Positions 28,201 through 34,612 of a stretch of 44,775 nucleotides of DNA are shown one piece after another. The translations under genes were made by a program, and so were the position numbers. The DNA lies in the NCBI GenBank assembly GCA_024398755.1, contig JAKSIQ010000011.1, positions 1 to 44,775 on the forward strand, in the 5' to 3' direction. Position 1 is the stretch's first letter; every line of letters begins with the position of its first letter. Under the pieces are notes generated by a model, which was given only the letters and a program-made list of their open reading frames with translations, was not told the DNA's origin and made no database searches. This DNA is from Bacteroidaceae bacterium. Lineage in GTDB: Bacteria > Bacteroidota > Bacteroidia > Bacteroidales > Bacteroidaceae.

Positions 28201-29469
28201 AACGACCTGAAGAGCATAGCTGACCAGATTTCAAAGATTGACGCTTATCTTCAGCAGCTTGCTAAGACCAAGGCTTATGTTGACGCAGCAGAAAGACCTG
28301 CATATGCTGAGTATTCTTCAATGAAGGAATATTACGAAGCCAACTGTGATTTCGATTACATTGCCGCACCTGCTGATACAACTGTCAGCAAGACAACTGC
28401 TATGGCTGAAGCCACTAAGAGCTATGCTGCTAAGGTTTCTACAGATAATGCACTCCTTGCCCGTAACAAACAGCTTGCAAGTGCAGCTCAGTCTCTTGGC
28501 GTTAATTTCGGAGAGAATGCTGATGCTATTGAAGCTCGTCTGAAGGAAGTTGCAGATGACGATGATCTTGCTGAAATTTACAAGACTGCCATCAAGATTG
28601 CTCTTTATAAAGCAACTGCTCCTAAGGATATTGACCTGCAGGGCTTCATTAAGAACTTCAACCTGTATGCTACTGTAACAGGTGTTGATGATCGCTCAGA
28701 CAAGCAGATTGCTGGTATGCAAGCTAATGCAGGAAACTTCAAATCACGTGGTGCCAACGGTGAAAATATCCTGAAAGGCTGGCACGGTTGGAATAATGCT
28801 GCTGTTTGGCTCCTGCCAATTGACGTAGAAGAAGATGACGTGTTCCCAGGTTGGACTGTAAAGGCATTCGAAGGCGGTAACAACATTAACACTCTGACCT
28901 CCGAAAGTGAAGGCTATCAGGCATTCAAGGATGAATTGCAGTTGTTTGACGCTGTTCTTGCAATGGACTGGAACGGTAAGGCTAGTTTGAACCAGAAGCT
29001 CAATGACCTGCCTGTTGGTCTGTACAAGATTGGTGCTGAATTCAACAATGGTAATGCTTCTTCCAAGTTCGAGACCAAGTCACTGATTGACGGTGTTGCA
29101 GATTCTTTGCTGACCACCAGCATTCCTACTGGTAAGGCTACTGTAATGACCGATACCATCAAGGCTGAAGACGGTGTAATTGATCTTACTCTTACACTGC
29201 AGTCAGGCAACAACTGGTCACAGGCTGACAACTTCAAGCTGATTTATCTTGGTAAGGACGGCAAGTTCAACTATGCTGATGAGATTACAGCACTTGAGGG
29301 TGAACTCGAAGCAAAGCTTGGTACGTTGACATTTGTTGGTGGAATTGAAGGAGTAGCCGAGTATGAATACTGGACTCTTGGCGGTTTCAGAACATTCAAT
29401 CCTCAGAATGGTCAGACAGTTATTGCGGTAGATCAGTTTGGTAACAGCCAGAAGATGATATTCGAATAA
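25297..29469 (+). CDS. Large secreted multidomain PUL protein with possible sorting tail
   Basis: This 1390-residue protein has a clear signal peptide (MKKNLLFASLLLVASAAYAQ) and no lipobox. It reads as beta-sandwich or CBM-like segments about 30-360 (ending FCVDNISLTKSYIGG), Ig-like strands about 370-640, another beta-rich unit about 650-790, a long Ala/Lys/Asp-rich helical region about 830-1110, and a final jelly-roll about 1125-1340. The last 35 residues (YWTLGGFRTFNPQNGQ, then IAVDQFGN and KMI) follow the layout of type IX secretion A-type tails, though degenerate. No glycoside hydrolase motif is recognised. Position after two SusCD pairs suggests a surface glycan-binding or scaffold role. 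A terminator follows. Confidence 0.75.
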   Translation: MKKNLLFASLLLVASAAYAQEEPQLVRSASDPKVIFEQTFEPAAGAEQFDYETWSTTPVDSIKKVRFYNVVGPESTNDGNFNDGRYISDPVKWNVNNYVERDSSILMYNGVVATDDKGELANNAFRDDVYAIVKDGDGEEQRKRAEAFEAFGEDGGDFYFHYKTGDTVYTSVSDYGSYHSDKSVANYRRNLMVRGLDINENSSYRLTLYVKTKKMGSTYPRFYADLMRGYFHSEKPFSMTPYAEKKFDYSTWSMKDGWSAKSFAFGTKAESDEEGFELENDTWQKVTMMSYYINDSIAQKFVSIDGYWWSSDWTWNVIEGEDTLDYHYVIQPDKYFVRLSFASDATDFCVDNISLTKSYIGGAEFAGTGLRIDFGYETNLGELAQAAKDKNKIDAVELPGDYFIVWGKDKTDHTWYPIPIKSAEYHGDGYMYMWTKGFDVGGMIYPDEFENYDSVLVSFINPVEDKNLALYYNGDLYPMSEDTLWVKEGKYVPNFVNEIARPNSRCMDGVYSMYELPPVLQEGITAELGSFQLPDTTRTMTFQISRLCEFDGDPDGELAQIHVMKGGVSEFWPAIAATDSTITFQRPAIYTTALAGDYQFNFIHLKGAQTAEANPYVESYSFGPAVVDAGVVGWYVFDKMATDAAAKMTIDIDGFSLEKCAVQVVKMAADGLRTRGLTFGILNQKTGVGEKPSATNCAKLIYTFNIQAAGNYDFEAQFARWGGSNRPLYMTLYQVGQSEAIEAAFKNEHSGNGERYNVGNKVEYVDTIKFTTAIAAAGQYQLVLSQPESPETSNGSAQRDGFILFTLGVKTSEAAVPSYISYPYMSQFDFDKNMLDKVIQFAEKDADNEAQYKGGAYEEGVRIFAKYAKFNSDQNETAPSVWNAVIDSLQKATTNINARVAVVDAFWKAYDQSVDSLGKVDALSTRTGVNYKGIATYSVAKSRVDDYESFAASGATDDSIKALTTTFGNDLKSIADQISKIDAYLQQLAKTKAYVDAAERPAYAEYSSMKEYYEANCDFDYIAAPADTTVSKTTAMAEATKSYAAKVSTDNALLARNKQLASAAQSLGVNFGENADAIEARLKEVADDDDLAEIYKTAIKIALYKATAPKDIDLQGFIKNFNLYATVTGVDDRSDKQIAGMQANAGNFKSRGANGENILKGWHGWNNAAVWLLPIDVEEDDVFPGWTVKAFEGGNNINTLTSESEGYQAFKDELQLFDAVLAMDWNGKASLNQKLNDLPVGLYKIGAEFNNGNASSKFETKSLIDGVADSLLTTSIPTGKATVMTDTIKAEDGVIDLTLTLQSGNNWSQADNFKLIYLGKDGKFNYADEITALEGELEAKLGTLTFVGGIEGVAEYEYWTLGGFRTFNPQNGQTVIAVDQFGNSQKMIFE

Positions 29470-29492
29470 TTGATATTTGACTTAACCTAATT

Positions 29493-29532
29493 ATTGGCGG
29501 GGCCCCATTTGGGTGCCCCGCCAATTTGTTTT
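29493..29532 (+). terminator. Terminator of the SusCD operon
   Basis: ATTGGCGGGGC pairs with GCCCCGCCAAT (11 bp), with a further CCC/GGG inside. It is followed by TTTGTTTTT and lies 23 bp after the 1390-residue gene. Its tail overlaps the -33 of the next promoter. Confidence 0.88.
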
Positions 29533-29556
29533 TACCGAAAAAAGCCGATATCTTTG
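29525..29556 (+). promoter_or_regulatory. Promoter of the exported GH43 gene pair
   Basis: TTTG (29525-29528), 20 bp and TATCTTTG (29549-29556) match the Bacteroidetes promoter consensus with ideal spacing. It lies 51 bp before the GH43 start at 29608. Confidence 0.72.
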
Positions 29557-29607
29557 GCGGTGATAACAGATGCGTGTTCAATTACTAACTTTATCATAAT
29601 CATTTCT

Positions 29608-30945
29608 ATGAAATCCAGATTTATTCTTATGACAGCAGCCCTTCTGGGCAGCGCTCTGGCTACAGCACAGAACCCGATAATCAGAGACCAGTTCTCGGCA
29701 GACCCATCGGCTCTTGTAGTAGGTGACCGCGTTTACGTTTTCCCGTCACATGACATAAAGGCTCCGGCAGACTACGCCCGCAAGGACTGGTTCTGCATGG
29801 CTGACTATCACGTGTTCTCAAGTGACAATCTGACTGACTGGACCGACCACGGTATGATTGTTGACCAGTGGTCTGCACCTTGGGTAAACGAAAAGGGCTA
29901 TTCCATGTGGGCTCCTGACTGCAAGGAACATAACGGCAAGTATTATTTCTTCTTCCCTGCAGGTGCAAAACCGCAGCCCGGTCAGCGCTTTGGTGGCGGT
30001 AACCGTGTTGGTGTGGCCATTGCTGACAATCCGGAAGGTCCGTACATTCCACAGGAGACTCCGCTTGAAGGTGTAGGTGGCATTGACCCGTGCATCTTTG
30101 TTGATGATGACGGTCAGGGTTATCTTGTCATGCCGGGCATTACAATCACCAAGATGAACGATGACTGGCTGTCAGTATCGACCGATCCGGCCGACCGTCA
30201 CCGCGTTGAGGAAGTTCCTACCAAGGGTCTTGTTGAAGGTCCGTATCTGTTCAAGCACAACGGCAAGTACTACATGACTTTCCCGTGGGCCCGTGATGTG
30301 GAAGAGGTCCTTGCATATTGCATGGCCGACAATATTTTCGGCCCGTACAAGTTCATGGGTGTCTTCTTCGAGGAGCATGCCAACAAGTGCTGGACAAACC
30401 ATCATTCCATCATTGAGTACAAGGGACAGACTTATCTGTTCTATCATCACAATGAGTTCTCACCTGAATTCGACAAGAACCGTTCAGTCTGCGCTGACTC
30501 TATCTTCTTTGAAGAAGACGGTACAATCCGCATGGTCAAGCCTACCCTTCGCGGTATTGGCGTGACACAGTCAGACAGCAAGATACAGCTTGACCGTTAC
30601 AGTGCTCTCAGCAACAGCGGTGACTCAATCGCTTATCTGGAACCCAGCAACTATTTTGCAGGCTGGAAGACAGTGTTCTTTGAGGAGGGTGCATGGGCAC
30701 AGTACAACACTGTGAACTTCAAGAAGGCTCCAAAGAGCGTTACCGTAAAGATTGTTCCTCCAAGTGCAGGTACTCTTGAAATTCTGCAGGATGACAAGGT
30801 GATTGCTTCTGTCAATGTTCCGGCTGACCGTCAGGTCATCGAAGCAAAGGCCAAGGTAAGCGGCGCTTCAAAGGGCATACATCATTTGAAGGTACGCATG
30901 GCAACCCAGGGCAAGATTCAGGTTGACTGGCTGTCATTCGAATAA
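29608..30945 (+). CDS. Exported GH43 glycosidase with C-terminal CBM6-like domain
   Basis: This 445-residue enzyme starts at the ATG at 29608, which gives a proper signal peptide (MKSRFILMTAALLGSALATAQ); an upstream in-frame start would add 38 unrelated residues across the terminator and promoter. The GH43 propeller spans about 25-330, with base Asp in SADPSAL, second Asp in GGIDPCIFVDDDG and acid Glu in LVEGPYLFKHNGKYY. The last 110 residues resemble a CBM6 beta-sandwich (ending KIQVDWLSFE). A role as periplasmic or surface arabinofuranosidase or xylosidase on arabinoxylan fragments is likely; substrate is not decided by sequence. The next GH43 gene begins 23 bp on. Confidence 0.9.
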   Translation: MKSRFILMTAALLGSALATAQNPIIRDQFSADPSALVVGDRVYVFPSHDIKAPADYARKDWFCMADYHVFSSDNLTDWTDHGMIVDQWSAPWVNEKGYSMWAPDCKEHNGKYYFFFPAGAKPQPGQRFGGGNRVGVAIADNPEGPYIPQETPLEGVGGIDPCIFVDDDGQGYLVMPGITITKMNDDWLSVSTDPADRHRVEEVPTKGLVEGPYLFKHNGKYYMTFPWARDVEEVLAYCMADNIFGPYKFMGVFFEEHANKCWTNHHSIIEYKGQTYLFYHHNEFSPEFDKNRSVCADSIFFEEDGTIRMVKPTLRGIGVTQSDSKIQLDRYSALSNSGDSIAYLEPSNYFAGWKTVFFEEGAWAQYNTVNFKKAPKSVTVKIVPPSAGTLEILQDDKVIASVNVPADRQVIEAKAKVSGASKGIHHLKVRMATQGKIQVDWLSFE

Positions 30946-30968
30946 CTGACAATACATACTTGGCAGGA

Positions 30969-32594
30969 ATGAAACTGTTCAAGCTGTTTTCGGCATGTCT
31001 GCTTGCCGTATTGGCATGCAGCCCGGTTATGTCAAAGGGAAAGACCACGCAGTGTGTCAATCCCTTGACATATACTGATATTCCTGACAATGACTGGATA
31101 CGCGTGGGCAATGACTATTACATGGTAAGCACTACCATGTATTTCTGCCCGGGCGCTCCTATCATGCATTCCAGGGATCTGGTCCATTGGGAAATAATAA
31201 GCTATGTCTATGATGTTCTCAATGACGATGACATATACAATCTGCGTGGTGGCAGGAACGCATACGGCAAAGGCCAGTGGGCTACATCGCTGCGTTATGT
31301 TGACGGAACGTTCTATGCTCTGTTCATTGCCAATGACCAGTCAAAGACATACATTTACCGTACCGACAACATTTACAGCAGCAATTGGGAGCGCTCTGTC
31401 ATAGACCGTCCGTTCCACGATGCTTCCATGCTGTTTGAAGACGGACATCTGTATGTAGTATGGGGCAACGGAGAACTTCGTATAATTGAACTGGAACCCG
31501 ACGGCTCAGCCATAAAGGAGGGCGCTCAGGAACAGATTCTCATTGATTCACCGCGCCAGGGCTTCAATCTTCGTGCCGAAGGTGCCCATATCTATCATAT
31601 TGGTGACTATTACTACATTCTTGAAATTGACTGGCCGAGTGGGGGCGTGCGTACTGAAACCTGCTGGCGTTCAAAGCAGCTGTTCGGCCCTTACGAAAGC
31701 AAGGTCATTCTGAGCGCAGCGTTTGACGGACGTGGAGACGGCGTGGCTCAGGGCGGCATAATTGAGACTCAGAACGGAGACTGGTATGCCATTATGTTCC
31801 AGGATCATGGAGCTGTAGGCCGTATTCCGACGTTGCAACCTGTTACCTGGACTGACGGTTGGCCCATACTTGGTGACAACACCGTGCCACTCAAGGAATT
31901 CACAGTCAATTTGCCTGAAAGCGGCAAGAACCGCACTTGGGCAAACGATGAGTTCAAATACCGCAAGAACAGTCTTGACCTGGTATGGCAGTGGAACCAC
32001 AAACCCGATGACAGTGCATGGTCAGTTACCGAGCGCAAGGGCTGGTTGCGTCTGAAGACCGGTCAGATTGCCACCAACGTAATGGATGCACGCAATACTC
32101 TTACCCAACGTACTGTAGGACCGCGCTGCTACAGCGAGGTGCTGCTTGACGCATCGGGAATGAAAGCAGGTGACCGTGCCGGTATCGTGGCTTTCCAGAG
32201 CAATTACTGCACCATTGGTGTTGAGGCCGATGCCGAAGGCACCAAGAGCCTTGTGGCCATGACTCACCGCAATATGGGACGCCGTTTCGGCCGCCAGGAC
32301 CAGACACCTCAGAGTCCGGACACTGAAGTTCTCAGATTGCCTTTGTCTCAGGATAAGGTATGGCTTAGAATAAAGTATGTCTTCACTCCCCAGCCTGACG
32401 ATACCGCCGGTGCAGACCAGGCCTTTATGAGTTATTCTCTTGACGGCAAGAACTGGGTCGATGTCGATGCCATGCTTCAGATGAGTTTCTCACTTGACTA
32501 CTTTACCGGCTATCGTACCGGACTGTACAGCTATGCAACCCGGCAGGCTGGCGGTTGGGCCGATTTTGACTATTTCCATCAGGCAGAATATTGA
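30969..32594 (+). CDS. Exported GH43 beta-xylosidase-like enzyme with C-terminal beta-sandwich
   Basis: This 541-residue enzyme starts at the ATG at 30969, right after AGGA; the frame also opens at a TTG three codons earlier. The N-terminus is hydrophobic, with VLAC as a possible but non-ideal lipobox or a plain signal peptide. The GH43 propeller covers about 30-310, with base Asp in IPDNDWIRVGNDYYM, second Asp in FHDASMLFEDG and acid Glu in LRAEGAHIYHIGDYY. About 330-541 is a concanavalin-like sandwich typical of GH43 beta-xylosidases. It would cleave xylo-oligosaccharides outside the cytoplasm. It is co-transcribed with the preceding GH43. Confidence 0.9.
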   Translation: MKLFKLFSACLLAVLACSPVMSKGKTTQCVNPLTYTDIPDNDWIRVGNDYYMVSTTMYFCPGAPIMHSRDLVHWEIISYVYDVLNDDDIYNLRGGRNAYGKGQWATSLRYVDGTFYALFIANDQSKTYIYRTDNIYSSNWERSVIDRPFHDASMLFEDGHLYVVWGNGELRIIELEPDGSAIKEGAQEQILIDSPRQGFNLRAEGAHIYHIGDYYYILEIDWPSGGVRTETCWRSKQLFGPYESKVILSAAFDGRGDGVAQGGIIETQNGDWYAIMFQDHGAVGRIPTLQPVTWTDGWPILGDNTVPLKEFTVNLPESGKNRTWANDEFKYRKNSLDLVWQWNHKPDDSAWSVTERKGWLRLKTGQIATNVMDARNTLTQRTVGPRCYSEVLLDASGMKAGDRAGIVAFQSNYCTIGVEADAEGTKSLVAMTHRNMGRRFGRQDQTPQSPDTEVLRLPLSQDKVWLRIKYVFTPQPDDTAGADQAFMSYSLDGKNWVDVDAMLQMSFSLDYFTGYRTGLYSYATRQAGGWADFDYFHQAEY

Positions 32595-32706
32595 TGCCAG
32601 TTGAATCAAAGATTGCATCGGGCCGTATGATCTATGTAGGTCCGTTGCAATTTTTGGTTTCAGATTATCCGTTCGTTTTTAACCTTTTTCAATTGAATAT
32701 ATAATA

Positions 32707-33300
32707 ATGTCGAAGCGTGACCCGAAGGACAGCATGAATAGCCAGGCAACTCTTTCAGTGAGCGATGATTCCATTGCCCAGATGCTGTGTGACGACAGTC
32801 GCGTGGAGCAGGCGGTGCGCCTGATTATGAAGAAATACGGCGAACAGCTGTATTGGCATATAAGACGCATGGTGGTGGCGCATGACGATGCCCAGGATGT
32901 GCTGCAGGAAACAATGATTAATGTGTACAAGTATCGTAGCACGTATTCGAATGAGTTTCCGCTTTCATCTTGGATCTATAAGATAGCCACGAACGAAAGT
33001 CTCAAGCTGCTGAAGAGCAAGTCAGTGGGGATGGTTTCGGTTGATGATTTGGGCGATGCTCTAAAGGAAACGGTTCGTGATGAAGCCGGTCCTGATGCTG
33101 ACGAGACGCTGGTGCTTCTGCAGGAGGCCATAGCGCTTCTTCCAACAAAGCAGAAAATGGTGTTCAACCTTCGTTATTATGATGAGAAGAGCTACGAGGA
33201 GATTCACCAGATAGTTGGCGACAGCGTCAATACGCTTAAAACCAATTATCATTACGCAGTAGAAAAGATTAAGAATTATATAACAGAACATCAGCTATGA
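32707..33300 (+). CDS. ECF-type RNA polymerase sigma factor
   Basis: This 197-residue protein has sigma region 2 (about 55-110: DDAQDVLQETMINVYKY and FPLSSWIYKIATN) and region 4 (about 140-190: LLPTKQKMVFNLRYYDEKSYEEI, then a recognition helix with VNTLKTNYHYA). It would direct transcription of an envelope or PUL regulon. The last codon overlaps the next start by 4 bp (ATGA), so the short membrane protein behind it is probably its partner. The 112 bp upstream has no clear TAnnTTTG box, so it may use its own sigma. Confidence 0.95.
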   Translation: MSKRDPKDSMNSQATLSVSDDSIAQMLCDDSRVEQAVRLIMKKYGEQLYWHIRRMVVAHDDAQDVLQETMINVYKYRSTYSNEFPLSSWIYKIATNESLKLLKSKSVGMVSVDDLGDALKETVRDEAGPDADETLVLLQEAIALLPTKQKMVFNLRYYDEKSYEEIHQIVGDSVNTLKTNYHYAVEKIKNYITEHQL

Positions 33301-33623
33301 AAGAGTTCGATCTGGATTCATTGAGCCGCGAAATGCCGTACAAAATGCCCGAGCATTTCATGGATGAAATGACTGAGAGAGTCATTTCCCAGATAAGCCG
33401 CGAGCGTAAACGTCATAGCGAGCACCGTCTTTATGCGTGGTTCGCCGGCGCCGCAAGCGTTGCTGCCGTGGCAGTTCTTCTGCTCCATCCGTTTGGAGGC
33501 AGTTTGAATGTGCCTGACTATGACTCAATCTCACAGTGTGCAAGCATTGATGAAGTATTCCAAAACATGTCAAGTGATGAACTTGGCCTGTATTCAATGA
33601 TGACCAATTATTACGGAGATTGA
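33297..33623 (+). CDS. Short single-TM protein, candidate anti-sigma factor
   Basis: This 108-residue protein has a soluble N-terminus of about 45 residues, one membrane helix (about 46-66: WFAGAASVAAVAVLLLHPF) and about 40 residues outside. The position, coupled to the sigma gene, and the topology (cytoplasmic tail, TM, periplasmic tail) suggest an anti-sigma factor. It is not FecR-like and lacks the zinc-finger HxxxCxxC of ZAS domains. The next gene starts 4 bp later. Confidence 0.7.
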   Translation: MKEFDLDSLSREMPYKMPEHFMDEMTERVISQISRERKRHSEHRLYAWFAGAASVAAVAVLLLHPFGGSLNVPDYDSISQCASIDEVFQNMSSDELGLYSMMTNYYGD

Positions 33624-33627
33624 GCAA

Positions 33628-34446
33628 ATGAAGAAACTTCCTTCAATATTGTGCTATCTTATGCTCGCCATGTCTGTGAGTGGCCCTGCTGTGGCCCAGT
33701 CTCAGAATGACAGGGATGAGCAGATGATTAACGCGTCTCTGCGTTTTATCAAAGAGAAGGCAACACTCAATAAGAAGGAATATCAGAAGTTTGCAAAGAT
33801 CTACAGCGACTATAACGAGGAGCTTGCACTGTTGAACAGAGAGCTCAAGCCTGATAATCCTGAGTACATGAAGCGCTGGAACTCCATAAACGGAGATTAT
33901 ACCGGCAAGCTGGAAAAGGAATTGGCCGATACTACGCGCCGTAAGATTGGAATGGCCCAATGGGAACTGAGTCAGAAAATCTTCAGGCAATGGTCACAGC
34001 AGAACCGTCAGGAGATGGATGACCAGACCCGCATGTGGATGATTTCCGCTCAGGTCAATCATCCTTTTATGATGATGCAGCCCCAGGTAATGGATGCACG
34101 TCGCAGACAGATGGAAAATATGGAACAGTTTTCAGAACAGCAGCGTCAGTGGATGGAGAATTTCAGGCGTTACTGGAATCTTCCTGACTCTGTTCCCAAT
34201 CATGATACCCTTCGTTCTATGATGCAGAATCACATGCCTGTAGGACCTCAGGGCATGATTCCTTCGTGGCAAGGTGGACACGGGTACGTTCCGAGACCTT
34301 TCTTTGGCCATGGCCCTGCTCAAAATGGTTCTCGTGCTTTCAATCCAATGTTTCATCAGTCACCTGTCCCAGGTGGACATTGGCCCACGGTACCGCAATC
34401 GTTACCGTCTCCTTCCAGTCCTAACCATTCACAGAACAATAAGTAA
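33628..34446 (+). CDS. Periplasmic CpxP/Spy-like protein
   Basis: This 272-residue protein has a signal peptide (ending AVAQ, about residue 24), then a charged helical stretch about 30-185 rich in Glu, Lys, Gln, Met and Trp (for example LNKKEYQKFAKIYSDYNEE). This is reminiscent of the helical CpxP/Spy stress proteins found behind ECF sigma genes in Bacteroidetes. The last 90 residues are Pro/Gly/His/Gln-rich and look disordered. It probably senses or buffers envelope stress for the sigma/anti-sigma pair. The family name is an inference from layout and composition. A strong terminator follows at once. Confidence 0.65.
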   Translation: MKKLPSILCYLMLAMSVSGPAVAQSQNDRDEQMINASLRFIKEKATLNKKEYQKFAKIYSDYNEELALLNRELKPDNPEYMKRWNSINGDYTGKLEKELADTTRRKIGMAQWELSQKIFRQWSQQNRQEMDDQTRMWMISAQVNHPFMMMQPQVMDARRRQMENMEQFSEQQRQWMENFRRYWNLPDSVPNHDTLRSMMQNHMPVGPQGMIPSWQGGHGYVPRPFFGHGPAQNGSRAFNPMFHQSPVPGGHWPTVPQSLPSPSSPNHSQNNK

Positions 34447-34480
34447 AACAAGCAGCATTCGTGTTGCTTGTTTTGCTTTT
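34446..34480 (+). terminator. Terminator of the sigma-factor operon
   Basis: AAACAAGCAGCA pairs with TGTTGCTTGTTT around a TTCG loop (one G-T pair), followed by TGCTTTT. It overlaps the stop codon of the CpxP-like gene. Confidence 0.9.
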
Positions 34481-34484
34481 AGCT

Positions 34485-34556
34485 GAGTCACGCATAGGTT
34501 GGCCCGGTGTGACTCGCCCTTTTGCCGAGTCACGCGAGGGTGGGGGCGGTGTGACT
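34485..34556. repeat. GTGACTCG half-sites between convergent operons
   Basis: Four alternating half-sites are present: GAGTCAC (34485), GTGTGACTCG (34507), CGAGTCAC (34526) and GTGTGACT (34549). The middle pair can form a hairpin like the palindromes at 8705-8785. The region separates two convergent terminators. Confidence 0.75.
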
Positions 34557-34562
34557 GGAAAC

Positions 34563-34593
34563 AATGAAGGCCCGAAAGAATCGGGCCTTCATT
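34563..34593. terminator. Terminator hairpin for the minus-strand FAS1 gene (possibly bidirectional)
   Basis: AATGAAGGCCCGA pairs perfectly with TCGGGCCTTCATT (13 bp) around AAGAA. It lies 20 bp past the stop of the FAS1 gene on the minus strand. T tracts are weak on both sides. Confidence 0.7.
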
Positions 34594-34612
34594 TATGATA
34601 TTGTTCGTCAGA

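Noticed and set aside
29494..29607. N-terminal extension of the GH43 gene
   Set aside because: It runs through the terminator and promoter and would bury the signal peptide; the ATG at 29608 is preferred.
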